The notes below the pieces were generated by a model. That model searched no databases and was not told where the DNA came from. It saw nothing but the letters and a program-made list of their open reading frames with translations. Source: Prinia subflava (Eukaryota > Chordata > Aves > Passeriformes > Cisticolidae). From it: a DNA stretch of 64,000 nt. The stretch is taken from positions 25,366,922-25,430,921 of the forward strand of contig NC_086248.1 in assembly GCF_021018805.1 (NCBI RefSeq), given 5' to 3'. Both the position numbers and the translations under genes were made by a program. Shown piece by piece: positions 1 through 13,165 of the stretch. Position 1 is the stretch's first letter. Each line of letters begins with the position of its first letter.

Positions 1-435
1 TTGTTACAGACCTTTCTCTGATGATACTAAAAATAGAATAATTAGAGAGTTTTGCTTTTGAATACAAAAAAGTCAAACTATCTGAAAACTTACTGCAAAA
101 TAATAGGGATTTTTAGGGGCTGGGGAAGTAAAGGGAGTATTCTAATTTTGCTTAATGCTGGAAAGCAATTTAAAGAGTTTTACCAAGCATTATAAACTAG
201 TGTTTTATGTTTAGCTTCATTCACAGTAGAAAGGTCCAAAAAATGGACAGGGTGCAGGATAATTCCAGCTTGAATTTTATTGATAAAAGTAGGACCAGCC
301 TGAATTTTTTTCAGTGCTGGATTTAATTCCCTTTGAGTGAGTCTTACACAAGCAACACTTAAAGGATTCATACCATGCAGTTCAGGCAATATATTTATAT
401 TTTGGCTGAAATATAAGTGTGAAGTGTGAAAAAAT
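1..435. other. Unique AT-rich DNA, nothing recognised
   Basis: No repeat family, RNA gene or convincing exon was seen. Short open frames here are at the length expected by chance. Confidence 0.5.
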
Positions 436-588
436 AGTCACCATCCCTGGAGATATTTAAAAGATATGTAAATGTGGCCCTTGGGGACATGGTTTAGTGG
501 TGGGTTTGACAGTGCTGGGTTAATGGCTGGACTCAGTCTTGAAGGTCTTCTCCCACTGAAGACATTTTATGATACTATGATTCTGTAT
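436..588 (+). mobile_element. CR1 LINE, 3'-end fragment
   Basis: This is the 3' untranslated end of a chicken-repeat-1 (CR1) non-LTR retrotransposon in sense orientation. The sequence runs from the family's typical 'ccatccctggagatattta' block, through 'gacatggtttagtggtgg' and 'ttaatggctggactcagtct', to 'gaaggtcttctcccactgaa', and ends in the degenerate ATTCTATGA-type tail near 570-588. CR1 copies are usually 5'-truncated, which fits this roughly 150-bp stub. It carries no coding capacity. The good match to the typical sequence suggests a younger copy than the CR1 remains at 34 kb and 53 kb. Boundaries are visual estimates. Confidence 0.88.
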
Positions 589-794
589 GTGAGGGCTTCT
601 TTTTCTCCTTTAGTTTATTTTCTATCTCAGCAATGCCTAACTAAAACCAAAAATTTTGTCATAAAAATATTCTTATACATCTGGAAACTCAGCTGTAATT
701 ACACTGTTGTTATCATCCAAAAGATAAAAATTAAATAAGGGTCTTTGTAAAAATTTTGGTAGTGTCATTCTGCTTTTATTTAGAGGTTGAAGCA

Positions 795-932
795 ACCTTC
801 TTTCTTTCCTTCTTTCCTTCTTTCCTTCTTTCCTTCTTTCCTTCTTTCCATCCATCCATCCATCCATCCATCCATCCATCCATCCATCCATCCATCCATC
901 CATCCATCCATCCCTCCATCCATCCATCCATC
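795..932. repeat. Compound microsatellite (TTCC/TTCT)n-(CCAT)n
   Basis: A pyrimidine-only tract of alternating TTCC and TTCT units (about 795-848) passes directly into about 21 CCAT tetranucleotides (about 848-932), with one CCCT interruption near 911-917. The repeated His-Pro-Ser-Ile or Met-Asp-Gly-Trp open frames across it are artefacts of the 4-bp period. Long pure tetranucleotide arrays are usually length-polymorphic. Confidence 0.97.
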
Positions 933-1876
933 TTCTCCTATTTATATATTTAACACATTAATTATAACATGGGGATGATCAAAGCAGCTGAAGTTTAGAT
1001 ACTGCATTTCCTTGCCAGCAATTTATAGCAAAGCAGATGTGCATGCAAATTACACCTATCTTAATTCCAGAGATCACTATCTTAGTCATTTACTTTAAAA
1101 TAACTTATACCTTTGAAACATAAAATGTGATGAAGAAGCTTTAATGTTGGATAAAGAAGGTGTCAGTAACCACCCAACCAAGGGCAAGACTGAAACATAT
1201 GGTCACATTTTCCCAGCTTTCATTGACCTCATGGGAGCTCTCAGTAAAAAAATCAATGTCAGGGTCTTCGATGTATAAGAGTAAGAACTGTGTGAATGTG
1301 TGTTAGAGGTAATAAGACGTGTCTTGTATTAGAGATGATTTGCTTTTTGGGTAAATATATTCTAAAGAGTATGAAAACAAATGTTTTCTCTACCTGGAAA
1401 AGGAAGCAGTAACATTTTAAATGCAAATACACCCAGCCCCCCCACCCCTCCCCCCCATGTTCCTACGTGGAAAAGCACAGAGATTGAAGCACTGAAGTTC
1501 ATATTTTTTCATATAATTGATATTCGCCTTGCTTTTGCTCACTTATGTAAATTTCATTGCAGAGCTGTCTGTGTAGAAGCCCCTTGTATTCTCATGCTCC
1601 TGCCTTCCTCAAGAGTTAGTGCAACCTCCATTATTCTCAAGACCAGTCTCTCCTAAAGAGACCTGTCAGAAAAGGCACTCAGCAGCCTTGACAAATAACT
1701 GTCAAGGCTTTGATTTCAGAGTGGAATAATTTGTGGTTTTAGCCTTTCATTTGGCAGGACTATTCCCTGAGCCCTTCTGTCCACAGTTGTTAAACGCGTG
1801 TTTTTAACCCGTGATTCCGCAGGTGGCAGGCAGTGTGGTTAAAACCATGCTGAGCACTGGCTGCTTTCAGAGGTCC

Positions 1877-2065
1877 TATAAATGCTTGCAGACCTGCAGT
1901 AACTTTTGTCCCCTCTCGTTGAGGGACAGAGGAGGTCTGCAACTAGCAGCACTGAGAAGGGAAACTAGAGTATTCCCAGCAAACCACACCTTTTCACACA
2001 GAAGGCAGGAGGAATTCAGTAACCACAGGAGGTTTTGCTGTGGGAGCAGCTGTATTTGTGCAAGA
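1877..2065 (+). other. Weak candidate: TATA box followed by first-exon-like segment
   Basis: A TATAAAT motif at 1877-1883 is followed about 180 bases later by a good splice-donor match (caaga|gtaagt, GT at 2066). The surrounding 200 bases are richer in G and C than the neighbourhood. Taken together these could mark the promoter and first exon of a noncoding or unrecognised transcript. A TATA-like word and a donor this far apart can easily coincide by chance, and no coding similarity was seen. Confidence 0.12.
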
Positions 2066-4499
2066 GTAAGTCTCCTTGCATGTATACCTTGTATTCAGGC
2101 TGCTGGTGTAAGGCAGATCCATCATGAGCCTGACAGTTTCTTTCTTTTTTTCTAAATTCTTTTTAAGTCACTTGTTTTTATTTACCTCTAATTTGGTGCC
2201 ATCTTTTTCTTGTCCCATTCCTTTCTTTGCCATCATAATTACGGCTGATTCAACAACAAAATACTTAACGTCTTTCCTTTCTGCCAGACATTGAAAATAT
2301 TGATTTAGCACATGCCTTGTTGTGTTTCTTTTTTTGTTCAGGGTTTATTGGAAGGCAGACTGGTAGCTGATATGTGCATTTTTTCTGTTCTTCATGTATG
2401 AGACCCTGATAGGACACATAAACAACTGCTACTCTGTTTTGTTCTACAGAACAAAAGAATGTTGCCTAGATATATTCCACTTATATCTCTGAGTACAATA
2501 AACTTCCTCAAGCATTTCTATATCTTGGCAAGATCCTCTGAGTAGGAAGCATTTCTCTCCTCATTCTTTCATATCTTCTCTTTTCATTTCCTGGATTTTA
2601 TTTGCAAACATTTGGACAAGAACATTCTCCCCACACCTGGAATATTGTTGTTACACTGCTACTTTTAACTCCCACCAGGTTCTGATGAAAAAGAGATATA
2701 TTTAGCAGCACAGCCTGCTGTCCAAAGAGGTTCTTTTCATTGATATGTCATCAGCCACTGTTTCAACAATAGACAGAAAGGCTCCCAGGAAAAGGTTTTT
2801 TAATGGGAAAAATCCTATCCTGATAGAAAACACTTTTGAATACTAAAAATACAGTGCCCAGTGATTTACACATGACTTATCTCCCTTGAAGGTGATATGA
2901 GTAGAATTACTCCTCTATAGCACTAAGCAAGGCAGTAAAAAGAGCAGTTTCAGTTTGCTGTGCTGTGTATGCATCCTTTTATTGTACCTGTACCTTGGCT
3001 GTTTATTTTCAACTTTCCCCCCTCATTCTATTGTTTTCCAGTGAATTTATGCATGTACTCAGTTGTTGTCATAGTGGCTTTGTCTGTTTTGTTCTCGCAT
3101 CATGCCTGAAACGAGTTAAATATAAAAGGAAAGAGAAAACCTCGGTGGCAGGTTTTTCCTTCATGTTATTTCAGAAACGTACGTTGCTGTGCTAATGGGG
3201 AACACGTGGTACAGGGTAATTGCTAAAAAATATTCCTTGCAGACATCCATCATCTTTTATTGTTGAGCACTCCATATTCTGCTCACAGTAAGGATGTAAT
3301 TCACTCTGGGCAGTAAGACACCAAGCTGAATGCCACACTAATTGCAACAAACCTCTGCAGTGTCAGCCGTGGGGGTGTGTGAATAGAGTCCAGTCCATAA
3401 ACCAGCGTGCTCTGGTGTGGGTGCTGGCAGTAACATGGACTCAGCTGAGGAAGATCAGCTGTGAAGGGAATTTGTAAGAGACAGATGGGTCCCAGAAACT
3501 CTGATTTCATTCTCACAGGACTGATTTACTTTGAATGTGTATGGGTTATATGGATAGAGTAAATAATGTGTGTATTAAGGATATGGATTAATATTGCTCT
3601 ACAGAACTGGAAAATATCCATCTTCTGGCCACAAAGCAATCTTTACTATCCATGAAGCCAGATCATAGTTATTCCACATGGCCTTAAAATTTATGAGTAG
3701 AAGCAGAATGGTCCACAAAACTTACTAACAACTAAGCTAAACAGATCTGGTTTTCTTTTCAAACATTTAGATTAAGATATTGAAAAAAAAAATAAAAACA
3801 CCTCTTGAAACTCCTTTTTAAAATGAAGAGGTGGTATAATTCTGAACTACCTAAGGGTGTTTTGTGACTTGTTTAGTGCTTTCATTGCACAGTTAAGGTT
3901 CTCCTATAAAAGGCACTGCTATGCTCAACTGCTGAGTATTGCTATTATTAATGAACGACTATAATGGTTCTAAATTTAGAGTTATAGTTCAATATACAGT
4001 TTAAGCTCCTTGCTTGGGTTACAGCCATGAGGGTCTGCATGTAAGCAGTCCCTGTCAATTACTGACACTGACATATATAAGATGGTACCTGCTTGTGTCT
4101 CATTATTTTGATTTGAAGGCACCATACCACAAACATTCAGAATGCTAAAACCACAAGAGAAGATGAACATGCTGATAACATGAGCATAAAGCTGTCAAAG
4201 GCAGATAACCTTGAGTATGGCTCCAAGCAGGCTTTTGCAAAAGCACAAGCTGAACGTGCCCTTTGAAAACTGTGACATATATTGTAGTCTAAATCTTAAA
4301 CATACACATCCTAGCAAAAAAATTCCACTACCCCATGAAAATGTTAAAAATAGTACTTTCTATTGTGCTTTTGTATGCTATATGTTTAGAACAGCCATCA
4401 TTTGAAAAAGCGAAGGGTGACTTATGCCAGCATTTAAGGCTACCTAGAAATGTGGCGGCAGCATGAGGAACTTTTCTTAGTTTATAATGCCACAAAGTA

Positions 4500-4840
4500 T
4501 TTATTAGGCCTCACATGTTCATTGCTTCTTTGGTCTTAGCTCCAGTGTACACAGTCCCTGATGCTGGTTTGTAGCATGAAATTCCTTTAGGGTGTGGAGA
4601 CGTGAGTGGGCCCCTGAGAGCCACGGGCAGCCAGCAGGCAGTGCTGGCACAGTGCTCAGGATGGGACGAGAGCAGCAGGAAGGGGACACGGGCACCGTGG
4701 CTGCCACCATCGTGTCCAGCATGGTGGCCCCATTGCCCTCCTGGGTGAGGGGCAGGATGTGCTCAGGGACAAAGTCTGCCAGGGGGTGTAATTCTGTGAG
4801 CAATGCCTGCCCTGGAAGGGTCAGACAACTTCCCATTTAG
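4500..4840 (-). other. GC-rich block with antisense open frame and AATAAA; possible retrocopy or terminal exon
   Basis: The block stands out as GC-rich in AT-rich surroundings. On the minus strand an open frame of 105 codons runs from 4836 to 4519 and is followed by AATAAA at 4505-4500, the order expected of a terminal exon or a processed retrocopy. I do not recognise the product. There is no poly(A) tail directly behind the signal, which weakens the retrocopy reading. The plus strand is also open for 82 codons, so the openness may simply reflect the GC content. Confidence 0.15.
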
Positions 4841-5809
4841 CACAAGCTGAGGGATATCTCAGGGTTTCTTCCTGCTGTGTTTTCCACAGATCTACTCTAG
4901 AGCAGCTCATATGGATTTGGAAGACTAACCAGATAAATCTTGAAAATGTGGTTAGTACTGACAGGGTGTCACCAGTGTTCTTCCAAATACTTTCAAGTCA
5001 AAGTTCTACTTGAGGTGGAACTAAAATGACCCTCCTATGTGTTTATGAGAAACACTTTGTTTGATGGGGGTTAATGCACATGAAGTATAAAACATAGTGC
5101 AAGGATACTGCATACTGCTTCTCCTGGGAAAACAGTTAATGAATCCATGTTTAGTGGTTCAATACTTTTTCTGTTGCATTAAGCTCTTGTGCAAAGAGAT
5201 ACCTGCCCTTCCATCCTCTAATTTATTAAAGAAGAAAAATTATTTGAGTAACACAGATACCATTCCTTAGTAAAGTTTAGACATGCTGTTGACTCACTCA
5301 TAGCCTCAAAAATATATATTTAAGAATCACCGTTTTTCTCCATAAAAGAAACATTTTTGGTTTTATTTTTGGAATTCACACTTTAACTTTTTTAATAAAA
5401 TATAAATAAGCGCTAGTGTAGCACATGCTCACAGCAAGAACAAAATGCTGTCACAAAAGTGATTTGTCACACAAGAGCCTGCTGTTACCATTTCTTTGCT
5501 CTGCAGGCCCATGTTGCTAGAGAATACGTGAGTCAAGCCTAGCTCTGCTATCAGAAAATAGATGATTGAATTATTTAACATATGAGAGACCAAAGTGATA
5601 TGCGCACAAAAGGCCAGCAAGTTTCTAGTCTCCAGAGACATTTGTAAATCCTGTATCCATGAAAGTGATATACTGTTTATCTAGGTCAGGCTACCAAATG
5701 TAATACATATTTTTATATCTTCCATTCCAGGCTAAGCATCATGTCAAAAATGTCATCAGGCAGTATGAACAAACACATAGTGATAGTACCCATTAGCTTT
5801 GTGGTTACA

Positions 5810-5994
5810 TTCAGCTTTTCTCTCAAGGAAGTCCATTTTCCATATTTACTAATTGGTAACTTGTGGGTGATTTCTCCCTGTCCTTATCTCCATGAGTGTT
5901 TCATTCTGTTTTCTCTCTCCTGTCCAGCTGGAGAGGGGTGTGACAGAGTGGCTTTGCTGGGTACCTGGCATCCAGCCAGGGTCAACCCCCCACA
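5810..5994 (+). mobile_element. Endogenous retrovirus LTR, 3'-end fragment
   Basis: The segment matches, from memory, the 3' end of an LTR family common in songbird genomes. Landmarks in order are 'ctaattggtaac', 'tttctccctgtccttatctc', 'ctcctgtccagctggagagg', 'cctggcatccagccagggtc' and the terminal 'caaccccccaca', which ends in the CA expected of an LTR. The downstream sequence does not look like a tRNA primer-binding site, so this is probably a truncated solo LTR rather than the edge of a provirus. The 5' limit is uncertain and may lie further upstream. The opposite, 5' part of the same family lies inverted at 42215-43053. The 147-codon frame crossing this region is not a gene. Confidence 0.72.
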
Positions 5995-8900
5995 ATATTT
6001 TATTAAAATCGATGTCTGTAAAGAGGGAAAAATTGTGGGATTTTTTTCCCTGAGGTCAGGCCAGGGACAGATAGAAACAGTCCTGCCAAGAGATGGAGTG
6101 CCCTACTCCTTAAGGAAACTAAGCATGCAATTTTGTGCAGGTCTTTACAACCTTGTCTGTCTCTCTTCTCAGGCTACAATTTGATCACACTCCAACCTGC
6201 ATTTTCTCCTTAAGGGTGAAGATAGTAAACAGCTGTGAAAGGGCTAAAACCTGTCCATTCTGTAGAGCAAATAAGGCACACCAGTGTGATGACAAGCCCC
6301 TGAGGTTTGGCTGCAGAGGGCTCCAAGCCCTTCAAGACCTTCACACCAGGAGTGCTTTCACATGTAACAGCAGTGAAGCAGCTTCCTCTTCCCTCTCCTA
6401 CCTTTGTTATCCACAAGCATGGCCAATGTCCTAAGGGGCACTGAGCTGCAAAATCACCTAGAAACAGGAAATGCTAAAAAGGAAGTAGAGAGTATTATAA
6501 ATAAGGAAAAAGTCAAATTCTTAAGTGAGGGAATGCTACTGCCCTGGAGGGGCAGATTCTCTTGGTCTCTGCCACAAAACTCCTGGTCATTGCTTGTCCA
6601 TTGACTTTTCTTATTTGGCCATTGTCTGGAAAGGTCTTATGTTTTACTACTTGACTGACTACATTTAAGTTAAATGCTCAAAGTTGCTGAGCACCCAAAA
6701 ACTGCCACTGAAAGTATTAAAAAACATGCTTAGATAAGCATCCAGACTCTGGAAAATATGTAAGTCTGTAAATAAGGGATTTATCCAGGTGTTGATGTTT
6801 GCACCTTGGCTTCTTCTCACCCTGTAGTTATTAACTGTGTCATAGCAAATGTGCACAAAGTGATGCTGTCCAGAAATCCTTAAATCTACTATTCATTAAC
6901 TTTTAAATCCTTGACTTTGCAACCTGACTGATTCTTCAGAAGAAATGTCTATGTAGTCTTGTGTTTTTAGAAGGCAGACTAAAATAACAGAAATTTTCTC
7001 ATGACAAATTATCTGTTGACAGAATCAGAGCCTTCCATCACAGAGATCTTTGTCACTTCAGCAGCAGAATAACTGATAGCAGCATCAGATTGTCATCACC
7101 TGTTTACCAGCAGTAAAGGAGAATGAAAAGTGCCCTTTCCAAGGTGCTTTATAACCCACAGCTGATACCGAGCTTGGGAACTTAGAACTAGGCGTCTTGA
7201 AGAGAACGATCCTTTGGTGGCTAGAGATCCTTCTTTGCTCCATCTATCATGGTCTTTTCATCACTCCTCGGAAGACTTTCTTAGCTAATCTCATGCTTAC
7301 TAGCTTCTCCTGGATCTTTAGCCATTATTTGTCCTAACCTAGTGCTTCAACTGTTACTTCATTGTCCCTGGTTTTGGACTATGTGGTAAACTTCTCCTTA
7401 CTGCCTGGGTGCTGGAGTTGGGAATGTTCAAGACCATGTCCTGAAATATTGTTCTTGTGAAAAAGTTTAGTAAGGTTTTATAAGAAAACATGACACTCTG
7501 CTATCTCTGGATATGTCCTGCCACTTGTAATTCTACTGTTTGCCATTTCCACTGAGCTGCCTCTGTCTGTGTGGTCTCTGTAAGGATGGGACATCTGATA
7601 TAGCAGCCAAAATCTGTGAGAAACACAATATATTTGAGGGCTCATGTCCTAAATTTGTTTAAATATCAAGCTGTTCGTGTCAGCTAAGAAACAGAGCCAG
7701 TCTGCCCTGCCACTTCCTTTCCTGTGCATCCTAATCTGCTGCAGCACTGTGGGAAGAAAGCCAGTGCAGCAAAGGGAAACATTCACTATCCTGTTTCAAA
7801 ATAAGACAGGAAATCTGAAATTGTGCTAGACCATCCCAAAAGAGTAACTCCTGAAATCTTTGCTTCAAAGATTTCTTGTGCTGTGCTGAAAAAAGCAGCT
7901 GCCAAACCGTTTGCAGCTTGGTGTTGAACAGTGAACTTAGGCTGGGAAGGGGAAGATCATTTAATAGTGACACCACGTGATTTGTTGTTACTGCAGTCCA
8001 TATTTACCCTATTAATAAAGAGTTTGGCAGTAACATTTTGTGTAAATGAGGATAATTTATTAAGTAAAAAAAAAAAAAGAAACTAAGGAAAACAGATTGC
8101 TCTAGAGGGCAAAGAAATATATCACTGCAAACATACATAATGAATGCAATTTATAAAGCACTTTTAATTAAAAGTTTTTAACATGAATTATATCATTTGA
8201 TTGTAAAAGTTGAGCATGTTTTATTAAGCCAAACTTCTCTGTTGATCTTTATACACCATTTAAGAGAAAATAACCATTATGTTTATAGCTGTCTCTTTGT
8301 AATTAAGAATTTTTTTATTTATAACTTACCAAAGTGGTGTAAGCAAAACATTTGGGGTCTGTGCTCTTGTTCACTGGAATTTCCTGTGAATTAATTTCCA
8401 TCTGTCTAGGCCTTTTAACAATGACAGTTCTTCTTCTTTATAGGACTGATGAATAATACTAATTCTTGCATACTGCTTTTTATAACAGACTTGAATAACT
8501 TTCCCCCAGTTTGGGAGCATAAATGCTTATTGTCCTTCAGACACATGCTATACATTTTCATCTGCTTAAAGACACACATAAGAAGCATCTGCTGCAATGA
8601 GGAGCTGTCTCTGGATGATTGTTTGCTTTGAGCATATTAGTGAAGAAGGTTTTCTCAGCTCTGTCCCACAAAACCTCTGGTTTGCATAAGAACTTGCTGC
8701 ACAGAACAAAGAAAAGCTGCATTCTCAGCTTTTGAAAACATTGAACAATTTGAGAAGAAGTTGGGTAAAATGGTAAATACAAGTGCTTTCTAAATTATGG
8801 TTCTCACTGTAACCTACAAGTGCCCACCTGAGGTGAAGCCATGGACACCTCTGGGAATGATCCATCCCCTCCACCTTAATTTTAAGGTTCAGTATCAACA

Positions 8901-11900
8901 ATGGAGGAAGTTCTGAAACTTGAAATAGGAGCTAGATGTCCAGTCAAGAAATCAACTTGATACTGCTTTGAGATATTAAGACTTAACAGAAGATACAAAA
9001 AGTATTGTACTTCAGCAAAAGCTGACCTGGCTTTTTTGGGGGGTATGTGTGCTGTGTATCCACTTCCTCTGGTCCTTCCCAGTAAGTAAAATGGACTCAT
9101 TCAGTTAATTTTTGGACAAAATTGGTTTACCTTTCATTTAGTATGCTTGGGAAGTGGTAGGTGAGACACAGAATTTGTGACTCATCTCACTTACTAATAT
9201 TCCCTCCTCCTGATTCCAACAGAATTTATATATTGAATTGTTCTCTGAACAGCCTAACTTTTGGAGATGGATCTGTGAGATTTAGCTTTGAACATTCCTC
9301 TTGCCAGGTTTAATAGAATGTAACACGATAGCCTACAGCAGTTTTGCAGTGAGATTTACTCAGGTGACTCTTCTTCAAAAGCTGAGGAGCAGAGGGACCA
9401 GGTATATCCTTGGAGTGCCATTCTGTACTTCCTAAAAAACTAAATTCACTTGTAACACTTTTCTTTTAGTGAATGAGCAGAATTTATCCTTCAAAAACCT
9501 TTAAAAATTACAAATAGATTAATCAACTGTTAAAATAAAAGTGTTGTTTCTGTGTCAGGAAAAAAAGGCTTCTAGACCTTGCTAATGCCTGCAAGCAGCT
9601 TTTCTATTGATGTAAAGTGTAAGTTATATTTGGCCACAAGAAAATAAAGGGAGCTATACAAACCAAGAAAAGGAGAAGGCTTCTGAGAACCTTTCCCTGA
9701 AGTTTGGGAATGAGAAAATTAATTGGCCAGCCCCTGAGTTGGAAGCTGTCTGTGTAGATCCTCAGTTTGCTGTTTACTTTTCATGAAATGTTGAAGTTTG
9801 TAGCCTCTTTCTGAGACATTAAAGTCAGGATTTCTCCCAAAAACATCTTTTTGAGTTTTAGCTAAAAATGATATGGTTTATTTCTGATCTGTTTTAGGAC
9901 CTTTATCTTCCCCATAGACATAAACAGATTTCAATTTGCCAGTTGGCCCTCCTGGTTATCAGCAGTTCTGCTTGAGTAATCTCAAAACTTGAAGAACTAG
10001 CATAAGAAAAATGTGATTTCATTTAGTATTGCAAATGTTTCTTCCTTTGTTCTTCCACGTGGTGTTTCAGAGTCAAGGAGCATTTTATGCTCACTGATTT
10101 CCTTCCTACATCATCATTTTGCACTGTCAAGTGTGCAAAGAAAGAGCTACAGAGCTGTTTGGTCCTTTTATAGTGGTGATAATCAACATGCTGCCCTTTG
10201 TGAGGCTGTCATGTTCAAGTACAGGATCCAACTCGTTCTGAAGAAAGCTGCCAGCACTTGTCTTTGAATTGCTTTTCCTCTGCTCAAGACAAATGCTGAC
10301 ATTACCTTTCTGACTTTTGTAAGGAGACCACAGTCTCAGCTGCAGCTGCTGTGAGGAGCAAGTAAAGCATGGATGTGCTCAGACACTGCAAAGACTGCTT
10401 ATACACATTTCAAATCCTCTTTCAGGCCATTCCACTGACGTTTCAGAGTGCTTTGGTTTTCAAATGACAACATTTGATGTGAGGAGAGTTTTTGGGTTTA
10501 GTTCAGCCTGTGCTCACGTGTCATAGATATGTGTCTTGGTGTGTTTGTGTCTTATCTTTCTTCTACCATGGTGCCCTGCATTCATTCAAGGCATTGCCTG
10601 GAGCATTGCTCCCAAACAGCAGGTGTATAAGCCGGTACCAAAAGACCATTATAGGAATTGGAAATATTATCATTAGTGCTTCGACATGATTTTGGCATCT
10701 TTCCCACAAAGAGATGAAATTTGTTTTCTCACCATTTTATTTCTTATGTGTTTGGCGTTTTCAGCTGCCAGGAGGTGGTGCTGATGTATTCCTCTTGGTC
10801 AGGAGCCTGTGATGCCTCTGAGCACACAGCAGTGAGAGGCAGTTGGATTTTGGCAGACACGTACAAGCTATTCTGTGACAGTATTTGGTTACAATTTTGC
10901 ATCAGTTAAATTTCATGTCACTGGAGCTAGCTGCTAATATTGTGAAGCTGTATTGACTGTACTGTGAGGAGGAGCTGGACTGCTTGTCTTCTGTTCTAAA
11001 ATGCATTGTAGAACCTTCCAGGTACCAGGTTCCTCATGTGCAGGGCACCAGTCTTAATATCTAGAAACTCCCTATGAGAAGTGTTAAAGATTAAGCAACC
11101 AACAGATATGAACTGCAAGTGGGAGTAACTTATGTTGTAAATGCTGCTGGTTCAGACTGATGAACCCAAGTTTGAATTGCAGTGCATGGGAAAGATGGTG
11201 AGGTTTCCTTTGTACCTCCCTGTGTTGGTGTGTTCCCACTGGCCCTGGAAATTCTGTGCAGCCCACTTCGCTGGGTGAAGCAGTGTTTCAAGTTGATAAA
11301 ATCAGGGTCAGCATGATCTTTTACTCACCTGCATTGATCTAAACAAATCCCTGTTACAGGCTTGACCTCACAGAGCTGGAGCTCATTTTCTCTGTGTCAG
11401 TCTCACATCTCCTTGGCCCTTGCTGGGTTGCTGCTTCAGGCCCAGCTAGTCTGTCACAGCTCCTTAGGTTGCTGCTATGACTTCAGACAAACAATATCTG
11501 CCTTACCTTGGACTTCTGTGTGATGATCAGGTTTTTGAAGCTCTTCATTTTTTTGTGTTCTGCCCACTCAGCCTGGCCCAGAGCCCCTGGCTCGTATCCT
11601 TGTGGCTCCCACCACCTCCTGCTTGCCTTACTGCCCTGGACCTGGACGATCCTGCTGCTCAGTGGTTGCTCTCCTCTTTTCTACACTTTGATGACTAATG
11701 TAAGTTTATAAAAATTCCCATCTACTTGTAGAGTTAATTATACAGAAGTCTTGTCAGTAACCCACAGTCACACTGTCTGGCACAAGCAGAGAGGAAGTGA
11801 TATTGGAGAGCCAGTGATTGTCTGGTGTATCAGCTTTTTAGGTTCTCCTTTGATAGTCTTTGACCAGACCTGGCTTGCATTTCTTGGTGTATAGTTAACT

Positions 11901-13165
11901 TTTGTCTCCCCGTGGCTTTCCTTCTGTGTTTTTGTAGTCTGACATACAAGTTTTCCTCTAAATTTTCTTGTGAATCTTTATCTATAGGCAGAACTCATCT
12001 TTTGGCTGAAAGTCTGTTTCACAGCCCTGCTCTGAGGCTTCTTGTCTGTACTCAAAATGGCATAATCTGTAACAAATGTACCATGTAAGTAAGTTAAGAA
12101 TACATTGATCTTTACTCCTGTCTGTGAGTGCTTGATAGGCAAAGAGATATTCAGCAAGCCAATGTCATAAAACTCCTGTGAGCACAAAAACTGAACTCCT
12201 ACTGTGAAGCCACCAGTATAAAAGACTTGACCTCATAAGGGCAGATAAATCTGCGTGTCACATAAATTCCCTCTCTGGACTCTAATGCTCAGATTCACTG
12301 CTTTTCAAGTACTTTAGAATTTCACATATGTATTTTTTTCTTTCACATAAAGGCCTTTCTCAGCATGGCATCATGACATTTACTCCCTCTCTCTGTTCCA
12401 AGTCTATACTAAAGTTAACTGTAAATTCAGCCTGGCAAGTAAGTTTAACTTGTAGAAGAATTCATACTCTTCAAGGAAATTTATGGCATTTTCAGAGGTT
12501 TGGTTCTCTTTCAAATGGCCTCATGTAAAATACTGGACTCTAAGGCAGTCTTGAGCAGCAAAATTCATAACCTTTCCTGTTTCTGTGCAGATGGAAAGCA
12601 GCTGATGCTCTGATGATTTTCATTCAGAAATCTATGGAGAGATAAATACAGCAATGGAAATACCAAAGACCTGGCTGTACCACATTCTGCATCAGTAAGG
12701 TTTTCTCTGTAAGAAGGATTAAAGAACTGCATCCAGGATCAAGTGAAATGTGAGCATTTGATTGCTAAATAGGAGAGAGACAAATTCACTACGACTGATA
12801 ATCTGCTGAAATCTAGAAGAATTCACAGTATCTTCTGGGACTGTACTTCCATGCAAAGAAATGCATTTGAGGGTTTGGGGTTTTTGGCTGGTGTTATTTT
12901 ACTTCCTTTCTTTTAAAAAAGGTTAAATTTATTAAAAACAGTATTAGTTAGCTTAACCTAGCAGTTATTCCCCTGCCCCTCCCCCAGCCCCATTTCTCCC
13001 ATTGCAATAGAGGGTGGGTTGTTTTTTTTTTTGATGGGATTTTGTTGAATAAGTGCAAACAGCTTCATTCTTTTTGTGTCTGATTCACTGGTGAGCTCAG
13101 ATATATCTGAACAATTATTTCAGGAGATATTTCAATTAAAACAGGCTTACTTTTTCTTGGCGCAG
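5995..13165. other. Unique DNA without a supported gene
   Basis: About 7 kb with no recognised repeat family apart from an A13 run at 8066-8078 and a C-rich stretch near 12969-12990. No open frame exceeds about 100 codons and none resembles a known protein. It may be intron or intergenic DNA. Confidence 0.55.
8066..8078. repeat. Poly(A) run
   Basis: Thirteen A residues. No retroposon body was recognised upstream of it. Confidence 0.9.

Larger units (their letters stand above)
933..5809. other. Unique DNA without a supported gene
   Basis: Apart from the low-confidence items at 1877-2065 and 4500-4840, nothing is recognised. A short C-rich run lies at about 1431-1457. Composition is AT-rich with few CpGs, and there is no CpG island. 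Confidence 0.55.

Noticed and set aside
673..978. Open frames rich in His-Pro-Ser-Ile or Met-Asp-Gly-Trp repeats
   Set aside because: They are translations of the CCAT/TTCC microsatellite in different frames and not genes.
2620..2700. CR1-like words 'acacctggaatattgttgtt'
   Set aside because: The match covers about 20 bases only, and the following sequence does not continue the CR1 pattern.
5741..6184. 147-codon open frame on the plus strand
   Set aside because: It runs through the LTR 3' end into unrelated flanking DNA and does not resemble a retroviral or host protein.
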